A DNA stretch of 64,000 nt, taken from NCBI RefSeq assembly GCF_050947335.1, contig NW_027473740.1, positions 62,001 to 126,000 of the forward strand. The letters are read 5' to 3'. The translations under genes were made by a program, and so were the position numbers. Origin of the DNA: Megachile rotundata (lineage: Eukaryota; Arthropoda; Insecta; Hymenoptera; Megachilidae). Under the pieces are notes generated by a model. The model worked only from the letters and a program-made list of their open reading frames with translations. It did not search any database and had not been told where the DNA came from. Positions 1-15,500 of this stretch are shown here, in pieces. How positions within the stretch are numbered: position 1 is the first letter of the stretch; every line of letters starts with the position of its first letter.

Positions 1-3000
1 GTAATTGCCGTTCTATCGATCATATAAGCATAATATGGCTAATAATATGAGTTAGATTGATAATAATGAGAGTAGTAAGTATAGTAATTGTCGTTCTATC
101 GATCATATAAGCATAATATGGCTAATAATATGAGTTAGATTGATAATAATAAGAGTAATAAGCATAGTAATTGTCGTTTTATCGATCATATAAGCATAAT
201 ATGGCTAATAATATGAGTTAGATTGATAATAATAAGAGTATTAAGTATAGTAATTGCCGTTCTATCGATCATATAAGCACAATATGGCTAATAATATGAG
301 TTAGATTGATAATAATGAGAGTAGTAAGTATAGTAATTGTCGTTCTATCGATCATATAAGCGTAATATGGCTAATAATACGAGTTACATTGATAATAATA
401 AGAGAAATAAGCATAGTAATTGTCGTCCTATCGATCATATAAGCATAATATGGCTAATAATATGAGATAGATTGATAATAATAAGAGTAATAAGCATAGT
501 AATTGTCGTTCTACCGGTCATATAACCATAATATGGCTAATAATATGAATTAGATTGATAATAATAAGAGTAATCAGTATAGTATTTGTCGTTCTATCGA
601 TCATATCTGCATAATATGATTAATAACATGAATTAGATTGATAATAATAGGAGTAATAAGCATAGTAATTGTCGTTCTATCGGTCATATAATCATAATAT
701 GGCAAATAATATGAGTTAGATTGATAATAATTAGAGCAATAAGCATTGTAATTGTCGTTCTATCCATCATATAAGCATAATATGGCTAATAATATGAGTT
801 AGATTAATAATAATAAGAGTAATCAGTATAGTATTTGTCGTTCTATCGATCATATCTGCATAATATGGTTAATAACATGAATTAGATTGATAATAATGAG
901 AGTAATAAGTATAGAAATTGTCGTTCTATCGATCATATAAGCATAATATGGCTTATAATATGAGTTAGATTGATAATAATAAGAGTAATGAGTATAGTAA
1001 TTGTCGTTCTATCGATCATATAAGCATAATATGGCGAATAATATGAGTTAGATTAATAATAGTAAGAGTAATCAGTATAGTACTTGTGGTTCTATCGATC
1101 ATGTCTGCATAATATGGTTAATAACATGAATTAGACTGATAATAGTGAGTGTAATAAGTGTAGTAATTGTCGTACTATCGATCATATAAGCATAATATGG
1201 CTAATAATATGAGTTAGATTGATAATAATAAGAGTAATGAGTATAGTAATTGTCGTCCTATCGATCATATAAGCATAATATGGCTAATAATATGAGTTAG
1301 ATTGATAATAATAAGAGTAATGAGTATAGTAATTGTCGTCCTATCGATCATATAAGCATAATATGGCCAATAATATGAGTTAGATTAATAATAATAAGAG
1401 TAATCAGTATAGTATTTGTCGTTCAATCGATCATATCTGCATAATATGGTTAATAACATGAATTAGATTGATAATAGTGAGTGTAATAAGTGTAGTAATT
1501 GTCGTTCTACCGATCATATAAGCATAATATGGCTAATAATATGAGTTAGATTGATAATAATAAGAGTAATGAGTATAGTAATTGTCGTCCTATCGATCAT
1601 ATAAGCATAATATGGCTAATAATATGAGTTAGATTGATAATAATGAGAGTAATGAGTATAGTAATTGTCGTCCTATCGATCATATAAGCATAATATGGCT
1701 AATAATATGAGTTAGATTGATAATAATAAGAGTAATAAGCATAGTAATTGTCGTTCTACCGGTCATATAACCATAATATGGCTCATAATATGAATTAGAT
1801 TGTTAATAATGAGAGTAATAAGTATAGTAATTGTCGTTCTATCGATCATATAAGCATAGTATGGCTAATAATATGAGTTAGATTGATAATAATAAGAGTA
1901 ATGAGTATAGTAATTGTCGTCCTATCGATCATATAAGCATAATATGGCTAATAATATGAGATAGATTGATAATAATAAGAGTAATAAGCATAGTAATTGT
2001 CGTTCTACCGGTCATATAACCATAATATGGCTAATAATATGAATTAGATTGTTAATAATGAGAGTAATAAGTATAGTAATTGTCGTTCTATCGATCATAT
2101 AAGCATAATATGGCTAATAATATGAGTTAGATTGATAATAATAAGAGTAATGAGTATAGTAATTGTCGTTCTATCGATCATATAAGCATAATATGGCTAA
2201 TAATATGAGTTAGATTGATAATAATAAGAGTAATAAGTATAGTAATTGCCGTTCTATCGATCATATAGGCATAATATGGCTAATAATATGAGTTAGATTG
2301 ATAATAATGAGAGTAGTAAGTATAGTAATTGTCGTTCCATCGATCATATAAGCATAATATGGCTAATAATATGAGTCAGATTGATAATAATAAGTGTAAT
2401 AAGCATAGTAATTGTCGTTTTATCGATCATATAAGCATAATATGGCTAATAATATGAGTTAGATTGATAATAATAAGAGTAATGAGTATAGTAATTGTCG
2501 TCCTATCGATCATATAAGCATAATATGGCCAATAATATGAGTTAGATTAATAATAATAAGAGTAATCAGTATAGTATTTGTCGTTCTATCGATCGTATCT
2601 GCATAATATGGTTAATAACATGAATTAGATTGATAATAGTGAGTGTAATAAGTGTAGTAATTGTCGTTCTATCGATCATATAAGCATAATATGGCTAAAA
2701 ATCTGAGTTAGATTGATAATAATGAGAGTAATAAGTAAAGCAATTGTCGTTCTATCCATCATATAAGCATAATATGGCTAATAATATGAGTTAGATTGAT
2801 AATAATAAGAGTAATGAGTATAGTAATTGTCGTCCTATCGATCATATAAGCATAATATGGCTAATAATATGAGTTAGATTGATAATAATAAGAGTAATGA
2901 GTATAGTAATAGTCGTCCTATCGATCATATAAGCATAATATGGCTAATAATATGAGTTAGATTGATAATAATTAGAGTAATAAGCATAGTAATTGTCGTT

Positions 3001-6000
3001 CTATCCATCATATAAGCATAATATGGCTAATAATATGAGTTAGATTAATAATAATAAGAGTAATGAGTATAGTAATTGTCGTCCTATCGATCATATAAGC
3101 ATAATATGGCTAATAATATGAGTTAGATTGATAATAATAAGAGTAATAAGCATAGTATTTGTCGTTCTATCGATCATATCTGCATAATATGGTTAATAAC
3201 ATGAATTAGATTGATAATAGTGAGTGTAATAAGTGTAGTAATTGTCGTAATATCGATCATATAAGCATAATAGGGCTAATAATATGAGTTAGATTGATAA
3301 TAATATGAGTAATGAGTATAGTAATTGTCGTCCTATCGATCATATAAGCATAATATGGCTAATAATATGAGTTAGATTGATAATAATAAGAGTAATGAGT
3401 ATAGTAATTGTCGTCCTATCGATCATATAAGCATAATATGGCCAATAATATGAGTTAGATTAATAATAATAAGAGTAATCAGCATAGTATTTGTCGTTCT
3501 ATCGATCATATCTGCATGATATGGTTAATAACATGAATTAGATTGATAATAGTGAGTGTAATAAGTGTAGTAATTGTCGTTCTACCGATCATATAAGCAT
3601 AATATGGCTAATAATATGAGTTAGATTGATAATAATAAGAGTAATGAGTATAGTAATTGTCGTCCTATCGATCATATAAGCATAATATGGCTAATAATAT
3701 GAGTTAGATTGATAATAATAAGAGTAATGAGTATAGTAATTGTCGTCCTATCGATCATATAAGCATAATATGGCTAATAATATGAGTTAGATTGATAATA
3801 ATAAGAGTAATAAGCATAGTAATTGTCGTTCTACCGGTCATATAACCATAATATGGCTAATAATATGATTTAGATTGTTAATAATGAGAGTAATAAGTAT
3901 AGTAATTGCCGTTCTATCGATCATATAGGCATAATATGGCTAATAATATGAGTTAGATTGATAATAATGAGAGTAGTAAGTATAGTAATTGTCGTTCTAT
4001 CGATCATATAAGCATAATATGGCTAATAATATGAGTTAGATTGATAATAATAAGAGTAATGAGTATAGTAATTGTCGTCCTATCGATCATATAAGCATAA
4101 TATGGCTAATAATATGAGTTAGATTGATAATAATAAGAGTAATAAGCATAGTAATTGTCGTTCTACCGGTCATATAACCATAATATGGCTCATAATATGA
4201 ATTAGATTGTTAATAATGAGAGTAATAAGTATAGTAATTGTCGTTCTATCGATCATATAAGCATAGTATGGCTAATAATATGAGTTAGATTGATAATAAT
4301 AAGAGTAATGAGTATAGTAATTGTCGTCCTATCGATCATATAAGCATAATATGGCTAATAATATGAGATAGATTGATAATAATAAGAGTAATAAGCATAG
4401 TAATTGTCGTTCTACCGGTCATATAACCATAATATGGCTAATAATATGAATTAGATTGTTAATAATGAGAGTAATAAGTATAGTAATTGTCGTTCTATCG
4501 ATCATATAAGCATAATATGGCTAATAATATGAGTTAGATTGATAATAATAAGAGTAATAAGCATAGTAATTGTCGTTTTATCGATCATATAAGCATAATA
4601 TGGCTAATAATATGAGTTAGATTGATAATAATAAGAGTAATGAGTATAGTAATTGTCGTCCTATCGATCATATAAGCATAATATGGCCAATAATATGAGT
4701 TAGATTAATAATAATAAGAGTAATCAGTATAGTATTTGTCGTTCTATCGATCGTATCTGCATAATATGGTTAATAACATGAATTAGATTGATAATAGTGA
4801 GTGTAATAAGTGTAGTAATTGTCGTTCTATCGATCATATAAGCATAATATGGCTAAAAATCTGAGTTAGATTGATAATAATAAGAGTAATGAGTATAGTA
4901 ATTGTCGTCCTATCGATCATATAAGCATAATATGGCTAATAATATGAGTTAGATTGATAATAATAGGAGTAATAAGCATAGTAATTGTCGTTCTATCGGT
5001 CATAAGAGCATAATATGGCTAATAATATGAGTTAGATTGATAATAATAAGAGTAATGAGTATAGTAATTGTCGTCCTATCGATCATATAAGCATAATATG
5101 GCTAATAATATGAGTTAGATTGATAATAATAAGAGTAATAAGCATAGTAATTGTCGTTCTACCAGTCATATAACCATAATATGGCTAATAATATGAATTA
5201 GATTGTTAATAATGAGAGTAATAAGTATAGTAATTGTCGTTCTATCGATCATATAAGCATAATATGGCTAATAATATGAGTTAGATTGATAATAATAAGA
5301 GTAATGAGTATAGTAATTGTCGTTCTATCGATCATATAAGCATAATATGGCTAATAATATGAGTTAGATTGATAATAATAAGAGTATTGAGTATAGTAAT
5401 TGTCGTCCTATCGATCATATAAGCATAATATGGCTAATAATATGAGTTAGATTGATAATAATAGGAGTAATAAGCATAGTAATTGTCGTTCTATCGGTCA
5501 TATAATCATAATATGGCAAATAATATGAGTTAGATTGATAATAATAAGAGTAATAAGCATAGTAATTGTCGTTCTATCCATGATATAAGCATAATATGGC
5601 TAATAATATGAGTTAGATTAATAATAATAAGAGTAATCAGTATAGTATTTGTCGTTCTATCGATCATATCTGCATAATATGGTTAATAACATGAATTAGA
5701 TTGATAATAGTGAGTGTAATAAGTGTAGTAATTGTCGTTCTATCGATCATATAAGCATAATATGGCTAATAATATGAGTTAGATGGATAATAATAAGAGT
5801 AATGAGTATAGTAATTGTCGTCCTATCGATCATATAAGCATAATATGGCTAATAATATGAGTTAGATTGATAATAATAAGAGTAATAAGCATAGTAATTG
5901 TCGTTCTATCGGTCATATAAGCATAATATGGCTAATAATATGAGTTAGATTGATAATAATAGGAGTAATAAGCATAGTAATTGTAGTTCTATCGGTCATA

Positions 6001-6723
6001 TAATCATAATATGGCAAATAATATGAGTTAGATTGATAATAATAAGAGTAATAAGCATAGTATTTGTCGCTCTATCCATCATATAAGCATAATATGGCTA
6101 ATAATATGAGTTAGATTAATAATAATTAGAGTAATCAGTATAGTATTTGTCGTTCTATCGATCATATCTGCATAATATGGTTAATAACATGAATTAGATT
6201 GATAATAGTGAGTGTAATAAGTGTAGTAATTGTCGTAATATCGATCATATAAGCATAATAGGGCTAATAATATGAGTTAGATTGATAATAATATGAGTAA
6301 TGAGTATAGTAATTGTCGTCCTATCGATCATATAAGCATAATATGGCTAATAATATGAGTTAGATTGATAATAATAAGAGTAATGAGTATAGTAATTGTC
6401 GTCCTATCGATCATATAAGCATAATATGGCCAATAATATGAGTTAGATTAATAATAATAAGAGTAATCAGCATAGTATTTGTCGTTCTATCGATCATATC
6501 TGCATGATATGGTTAATAACATGAATTAGATTGATAATAGTGAGTGTAATAAGTGTAGTAATTGTCGTTCTACCGATCATATAAGCATAATATGGCTAAT
6601 AATATGAGTTAGATTGATAATAATAAGAGTAATGAGTATAGTAATTGTCGTCCTATCGATCATATAAGCATAATATGGCTAATAATATGGGTTAGATTGA
6701 TAATAATAAGAGTAATAAGCATA
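1..6723. repeat. Left HOR mosaic
   Basis: Satellite made of short higher-order fragments rather than one long unit. The variants ggctcataat and gcatagtatgg recur together 2407 bp apart (29 monomers: 1782 and 4189; 1854 and 4261). The variant aaaaatctgag recurs 2158 bp apart (26 monomers: 2701 and 4859). The rare variant ATAGGGC at 3271, followed 597 bp later by the gatttag variant at 3868, has the same internal spacing as the pair at 14061 and 14658. About 3.2-4.05 kb therefore matches about 14.0-14.84 kb at an offset of 130 monomers. No gene is present. Confidence 0.85.
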
Positions 6724-9700
6724 GTAATTGTCGTTCTACCAGTCATATAACCATAATATGGCTAATAATATGAATTAGATTGTTAATAATGAGAGTAATA
6801 AGTATAGTAATTGTCGTTCTATCGATCATATAAGCATAATATGGCTAATAATATGAGTTAGATTGATAATAATAAGAGTAATGAGTATAGTAATTGTCGT
6901 TCTATCGATCATATAAGCATAATATGGCTAATAATATGAGTTAGATTGATAAAAATAAGAGTAATAAGTATAGTAATTGCCGTTCTATCGATCATATAAG
7001 CACAATATGGCTAATAATATGAGTTAGATTGATAATAATGAGAGTAGTAAGTATAGTAATTGTCGTTCTATCGATCATATAAGCGTAATATGGTCAATAA
7101 TATGAGTTAGATTGATAATAATAAGAGAAATAAGCATAGTAATTGTCGTTTTATCGATCATAAAAGCATAATATGGCTAATAATATGAGTTAGATTGATA
7201 ATAATAAGAGTAATGAGTATAGTAATTGTCGTCCTATCGATCATATAAGCATAATATGGCCAATAATATGAGTTAGATTAATAATAATAAGAGTAATCAG
7301 TATAGTATTTGTCGTTCTATCGATCATATCTGCATAATATGGTTAATATCATGAATTCGATTGATAATAGTGAGTGCAATAAGTGTAGTAATTGTCATTC
7401 TACCGATCATATAAGCATAATATGGCTAATAATATGAGTTAGATTGATAATAATAAGAGTAATGAGTATAGTAATTGTCGTCCTATCGATCATATAAGCA
7501 TAATATGGCTAATAATATGAGTTAGATTGATAATAATAAGAGTAATGAGTATAGTAATTGTCGTCCTATCGATCATATAAGCATAATATGGCTAATAATA
7601 TGAGTTAGATTGATAATAATAAGAGTAATAAGCAGAGTAATTGTCGTTCTATCGGTCATATAACCATAATATGGCTAATTATATGAGTTAGATTGATAGT
7701 AATGAGAGTAATAAGTAAAGTAATTGTCGTTCTATCCATCATATAAGCATAATATGGCTAATAATATGAGTTAGATTAATAATAATAAGAGTAATCAGTA
7801 TAGTATTTGTCGTTCTATCGATCATATCTGCATAATATGGTTAATAACATGAATTAGATTGATAATAGTGAGTGTAATAAGTGTAGTAATTGTCGTTCTA
7901 TCGATCATATAAGCATAATATGGCTAATAATATGAGTTAGATTGATAATAATAAGAGTAATGAGTATAGTAATTGTCGTCCTATCGATCATATAAGCATA
8001 ATATGGCTAATAATATGAGTTAGATTGATAATAATAAGAGTAATAAGCATAGTAATTGTCGTTCTACCGGTCATATAACCATAATATGGCTAATAATATG
8101 AATTAGATTGTTAATAATGAGAGTAATAAGTATAGTAATTGTCGTTCTATCGATCATATAAGCATAATATGGCTAATAATATGAGTTAGATTGATAATAA
8201 TAAGAGTAATGAGTATAGTAATTGTCGTTCTATCGATCATATAAGCATAATATGGCTAATAATATGAGTTAGATTTATAATAATAAGAGTAATAAGTATA
8301 GTAATTGCCGTTCTATCGATCATATAAGCACAATATGGCTAATAATATGAGTTAGATTGATAATAATGAGAGTAGTAAGTATAGTAATTGTCGTTCTATC
8401 GATCATATAAGCGTAATATGGCTAATAATATGAGTTACATTGATGATAATAAGAGAAGTAAGCATAGTAATTGTCGTTTTATCGATCATAAAAGCATAAT
8501 ATGGCTAATAATATGATTAGATTGATAATAATAAGAGTAATGAGTATAGTAATTGTCGTCCTATCGATTCATATAAGCATAATATGGCCAATAATATGAG
8601 TTAGATTAATAATAATAAGAGTAATCAGTATAGTATTTGTCGTTCTATCGATCATATCTGCATAATATGGTTAATATCATGAATTCGATTGATAATAGTG
8701 AGTGTAATAAGTGTAGTAATTGTCGTTCTACCGATCATATAAGCATAATATGGCTAATAATATGAGTTAGATTGATAATAATAAGAGTAATGAGTATAGT
8801 AATTGTCGTCCTATCGATCATATAAGCATAATATGGCTAATAATATGAGTTAGATTGATAATAATAAGAGTAATAAGCATAGTAATTGTCGTTCTATCGG
8901 TCATATAACCATAATATGGCTAATTATATGTGTTAGATTGATAATAATGAGAGTAATAAGTAAAGCAATTGTCGTTCTACCGATCATATAAGCATAATAT
9001 GGCTAATAATATGAGTTAGATTGATAATAATAAGAGTAATGAGTATAGTAATTGTCGTCCTATCGATCATATAAGCATAATATGGCTAATAATATGAGTT
9101 AGATTGATCATAATGAGAGTAATGAGTATAGTAATTGTCGTTCTATCGATCATATAAGCATAATATGGCTAATAATATGAGTTAGATTGATAATAATAAG
9201 AGTAATAAGCATAGTAATTGTCGTTCTATCGGTCATATAAGCATAATATGGCTAATAATATGAGTTAGATTGATAATAATAGGAGTAATAAGCATAGTAA
9301 TTGTCGTTCTTTCGGTCATATAATCATAATATGGCAAATAATATGAGTTAGATTGATAATAATAAGAGTAATAAGCATAGTAATTGTCGTTCTATCCATC
9401 ATATAAGCATAATATGGCTAATAATATGAGTTAGATTAATAATAATAAGAGTAATCAGTATAGTATTTGTCGTTCTATCGATCATGTCTGCATAATATGG
9501 TTAATAACATGAATTAGACTGATAATAGTGAGTGTAATAAGTGTAGTAATTGTCGTACTATCGATCATATAAGCATAATATGGCTAATAATATGAGTTAG
9601 ATTGATAATAATAAGAGTAATGAGTATAGTAATTGTCGTCCTATCAATCATATAAGCATAATATGGCTAATAATATGAGTTAGATTGATAATAATAAGAG

Positions 9701-10375
9701 TAATGAGTATAGTAATTGTCGTCCTATCGATCATATAAGCATAATATGGCCAATAATATGAGTTAGATTAATAATAATAAGAGAAATCAGTATAGTATTT
9801 GTCGTTCTATCGATCATATCTGCATAATATGGTTAATAACATGAATTAGATTGATAATAGTGAGTGTAATAAGTGTAGTAATTGTCGTAATATCGATCAT
9901 ATAAGCATAATAGGGCTAATAATATGAGTTAGATTGATAATAATATGAGTAATGAGTATAGTAATTGTCGTCCTATCGATCATATAAGCATAATATGGCT
10001 AATAATATGAGTTAGATTGATAATAATAAGAGTAATGAGTATAGTAATTGTCGTCCTATCGATCATATAAGCATAATATGGCCAATAATATGAGTTAGAT
10101 TAATAATAATAAGAGTAATCAGCATAGTATTTGTCGTTCTATCGATCATATCTGCATGATATGGTTAATAACATGAATTAGATTGATAATAGTGAGTGTA
10201 ATAAGTGTAGTAATTGTCGTTCTACCGATCATATAAGCATAATATGGCTAATAATATGAGTTAGATTGATAATAATAAGAGTAATGAGTATAGTAATTGT
10301 CGTCCTATCGATCATATAAGCATAATATGGCTAATAATATGGGTTAGATTGATAATAATAAGAGTAATAAGCATA
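6724..10375. repeat. 44-monomer sub-unit, first of pair
   Basis: A 3652-bp sub-unit (44 x 83) of the large HOR. It begins at an ACCAGTCATATAACC monomer at 6724, and the next such monomer is at 10376. Matching markers are gagtgcaat at 7372 and 11024. A gggttagattg variant precedes both starts (6.69 and 10.34 kb). The equivalent pair in large copy 2 begins at 24735 and 28387, again 3652 bp apart. This unit contains the two adjacent single-base indel monomers at about 8515 (-1) and 8569 (+1). Confidence 0.8.
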
Positions 10376-12544
10376 GTAATTGTCGTCCTACCAGTCATAT
10401 AACCATAATATGGCTAATAATATGAATTAGATTGTTAATAATGAGAGTAATAAGTATAGTAATTGTCGTTCTATCGATCATATAAGCATAATATGGCTAA
10501 TAATATGAGTTAGATTGATAATAATAAGAGTAATGAGTATAGTAATTGTCGTTCTATCGATCATATAAGCATAATATGGCTAATAATATGAGTTAGATTG
10601 ATAAAAATAAGAGTAATAAGTATAGTAATTGCCGTTCTATCGATCATATAAGCACAATATGGCTAATAATATGAGTTAGATTGATAATAATGAGAGTAGT
10701 AAGTATAGTAATTGTCGTTCTATCGATCATATAAGCGTAATATGGTCAATAATATGAGTTAGATTGATAATAATAAGAGAAATAAGCATAGTAATTGTCG
10801 TTTTATCGATCATAAAAGCATAATATGGCTAATAATATGAGTTAGATTGATAATAATAAGAGTAATGAGTATAGTAATTGTCGTCCTATCGATCATATAA
10901 GCATAATATGGCCAATAATATGAGTTAGATTAATAATAATAAGAGTAATCAGTATAGTATTTGTCGTTCTATCGATCATATCTGCATAATATGGTTAATA
11001 TCATGAATTCGATTGATAATAGTGAGTGCAATAAGTGTAGTAATTGTCATTCTACCGATCATATAAGCATAATATGGCTAATAATATGAGTTAGATTGAT
11101 AATAATAAGAGTAATGAGTATAGTAATTGTCGTCCTATCGATCATATAAGCATAATATGGCTAATAATATGAGTTAGATTGATAATAATAAGAGTAATGA
11201 GTATAGTAATTGTCGTCCTATCGATCATATAAGCATAATATGGCTAATAATATGAGTTAGATTGATAATAATAAGAGTAATAAGCAGAGTAATTGTCGTT
11301 CTATCGGTCATATAACCATAATATGGCTAATTATATGAGTTAGATTGATAGTAATGAGAGTAATAAGTAAAGTAATTGTCGTTCTATCCATCATATAAGC
11401 ATAATATGGCTAATAATATGAGTTAGATTAATAATAATAAGAGTAATCAGTATAGTATTTGTCGTTCTATCGATCATATCTGCATAATATGGTTAATAAC
11501 ATGAATTAGATTGATAATAGTGAGTGTAATAAGTGTAGTAATTGTCGTTCTATCGATCATATAAGCATAATATGGCTAATAATATGAGTTAGATTTATAA
11601 TAATAAGAGTAATAAGTATAGTAATTGCCGTTCTATCGATCATATAAGCACAATATGGCTAATAATATGAGTTAGATTGATAATAATGAGAGTAGTAAGT
11701 ATAGTAATTGTCGTTCTATCGATCATATAAGCGTAATATGGCTAATAATATGAGTTACATTGATGATAATAAGAGAAGTAAGCATAGTAATTGTCGTTTT
11801 ATCGATCATAAAAGCATAATATGGCTAATAATATGAGTTAGATTGATAATAATAAGAGTAATGAGTATAGTAATTGTCGTCCTATCGATCATATAAGCAT
11901 AATATGGCCAATAATATGAGTTAGATTAATAATAATAAGAGTAATCAGTATAGTATTTGTCGTTCTATCGATCATGTCTGCATAATATGGTTAATAACAT
12001 GAATTAGACTGATAATAGTGAGTGTAATAAGTGTAGTAATTGTCGTACTATCGATCATATAAGCATAATATGGCTAATAATATGAGTTAGATTGATAATA
12101 ATAAGAGTAATAAGCATAGTAATTGTCGTTCTATCGGTCATATAACCATAATATGGCTAATTATATGAGTTAGATTGATAATAATGAGAGTAATAAGTAA
12201 AGCAATTGTCGTTCTACCGATCATATAAGCATAATATGGCTAATAATATGAGTTAGATTGATAATAATAAGAGTAATGAGTATAGTAATTGTCGTCCTAT
12301 CGATCATATAAGCATAATATGGCTAATAATATGAGTTAGATTGATCATAATGAGAGTAATGAGTATAGTAATTGTCGTTCTATCGATCATATAAGCATAA
12401 TATGGCTAATAATATGAGTTAGATTGATAATAATAAGAGTAATAAGCATAGTAATTGTCGTTCTATCGGTCATATAAGCATAATATGGCTAATAATATGA
12501 GTTAGATTGATAATAATAGGAGTAATAAGCATAGTAATTGTCGT
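10376..12544. repeat. 44-monomer sub-unit, second of pair, shortened
   Basis: Second tandem copy of the 44-monomer sub-unit. It follows the first at an offset of 3652 bp as far as about 11.58 kb. The agatttataa variant at 8271 is matched at 11591, an offset of 3320 bp (40 monomers). The ctttcggtc variant at 9308 is matched at 12545, an offset of 3237 bp (39 monomers). Four and then one further monomer have therefore been lost relative to the first unit, each in register. The right boundary is approximate because it merges into the 63-monomer unit. Confidence 0.7.
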
Positions 12545-15500
12545 TCTTTCGGTCATATAATCATAATATGGCAAATAATATGAGTTAGATTGATAATAAT
12601 AAGAGTAATAAGCATAGTAATTGTCGTTCTATCCATCATATAAGCATAATATGGCTAATAATATGAGTTAGATTAATAATAATAAGAGTAATCAGTATAG
12701 TATTTGTCGTTCTATCGATCATGTCTGCATAATATGGTTAATAACATGAATTAGACTGATAATAGTGAGTGTAATAAGTGTAGTAATTGTCGTACTATCG
12801 ATCATATAAGCATAATATGGCTAATAATATGAGTTAGATTGATAATAATAAGAGTAATGAGTATAGTAATTGTCGTCCTATCGATCATATAAGCATAATA
12901 TGGCTAATAATATGAGTTAGATTGATAATAATAAGAGTAATGAGTATAGTAATTGTCGTCCTATCGATCATATAAGCATAATATGGCCAATAATATGAGT
13001 TAGATTAATAATAATAAGAGTAATCAGTATAGTATTTGTCGTTCTATCGATCATATCTGCATAATATGGTTAATAACATGAATTAGATTGATAATAGTGA
13101 GTGTAATAAGTGTAGTAATTGTCGTTCTATCGATCATATAAGCATAATATGGCTAATAATATGAGTTAGATTGATAATAATAAGAGTATTGAGTATAGTA
13201 ATTGTCGTCCTATCGATCATATAAGCATAATATGGCTAATAATATGAGTTAGATTGATAATAATAGGAGTAATAAGCATAGTAATTGTCGTTCTATCGGT
13301 CACATAATCATAATATGGCAAATAATATGAGTTAGATTGATAATAATAAGAGTAATAAGCATAGTAATTGTCGTTCTATCCATGATATAAGCATAATATG
13401 GCTAATAATATGAGTTAGATTAATAATAATAAGAGTAATCAGTATAGTATTTGTCGTTCTATCGATCATATCTGCATAATATGGTTAATAACATGAATTA
13501 GATTGATAATAGTGAGTGTAATAAGTGTAGTAATTGTCGTTCTATCGATCATATAAGCATAATATGGCTAATAATATGAGTTAGATTGATAATAATAAGA
13601 GTAATGAGTAAAGTAATTGTCGTCCTATCGATCATATAAGCATAATATGGCTAATAATATGAGTTAGATTGATAATAATAAGAGTAATAAGCATAGTAAT
13701 TGTCGTTCTATCGGTCATATAAGCATAATATGGCTAATAATATGAGTTAGATTGATAATAATAGGAGTAATAAGCATAGTAATTGTAGTTCTATCGGTCA
13801 TATAATCATAATATGGCAAATAATATGAGTTAGATTGATAATAATAAGAGTAATAAGCATAGTATTTGTCGCTCTATCCATCATATAAGCATAATATGGC
13901 TAATAATATGAGTTAGATTAATAATAATTAGAGTAATCAGTATAGTATTTGTCGTTCTATCGATCATATCTGCATAATATGGTTAATAACATGAATTAGA
14001 TTGATAATAGTGAGTGTAATAAGTGTAGTAATTGTCGTAATATCGATCATATAAGCATAATAGGGCTAATAATATGAGTTAGATTGATAATAATATGAGT
14101 AATGAGTATAGTAATTGTCGTCCTATCGATCATATAAGCATAATATGGCTAATAATATGAGTTAGATTGATAATAATAAGAGTAATGAGTATAGTAATTG
14201 TCGTCCTATCGATCATATAAGCATAATATGGCCAATAATATGAGTTAGATTAATAATAATAAGAGTAATCAGCATAGTATTTGTCGTTCTATCGATCATA
14301 TCTGCATGATATGGTTAATAACATGAATTAGATTGATAATAATGAGTGTAATAAGTGTAGTAATTGTCGTTCTACCGATCATATAAGCATAATATGGCTA
14401 ATAATATGAGTTAGATTGATAATAATAAGAGTAATGAGTATAGTAATTGTCGTCCTATCGATGATATAAGCATAATATGGCTAATAATATGAGTTAGATT
14501 GATAATAATAAGAGTAATGAGTATAGTAATTGTCGTCCTATCGATCATATAAGCATAATATGGCTAATAATATGAGTTAGATTGATAATAATAAGAGTAA
14601 TAAGCATAGTAATTGTCGTTCTACCGGTCATATAACCATAATATGGCTAATAATATGATTTAGATTGTTAATAATGAGAGTAATAAGTATAGTAATTGCC
14701 GTTCTATCGATCATATAGGCATAATATGGCTAATAATATGAGTTAGATTGATAATAATGAGAGTAGTAAGTATAGTAATTGTCGTTCTATCGATCATATA
14801 AGCATAATATGGCTAATAATATGAGTTAGATTGATAATAATAAGTGTAATAAGCATAGTAATTGTCGTTTTATCGATCATATAAGCATAATATGGCTAAT
14901 AATATGAGTTAGATTGATAATAATAAGAGTAATGAGTATAGTAATTGTCGTCCTATCGATCATATAAGCATAATATGGCCAATAATATGAGTTAGATTAA
15001 TAATAATAAGAGTAATCAGTATAGTATTTGTCGTTCTATCGATCGTATCTGCATAATATGGTTAATAACATGAATTAGATTGATAATAGTGAGTGTAATA
15101 AGTGTAGTAATTGCCGTTCTATCGATCATATAAGCACAATATGGCTAATAATATGAGTTAGATTGATAATAATGAGAGTAGTAAGTATAGTAATTGTCGT
15201 TCTATCGATCATATAAGCGTAATATGGCTAATAATATGAGTTAGATTGATAATAATAAGAGTAATGAGTATAGTAATTGTCGTCCTATCGATCATATAAG
15301 CATAATATGGCTAATAATATGAGATAGATTGATAATAATAAGAGTAATAAGCATAGTAATTGTCGTTCTACCGGTCATATAACCATAATATGGCTAATAA
15401 TATGAATTAGATTGTTAATAATGAGAGTAATAAGTATAGTAATTGTCGTTCTATCGATCATATAAGCATAATATGGCTAATAATATGAGTTAGATTGATA

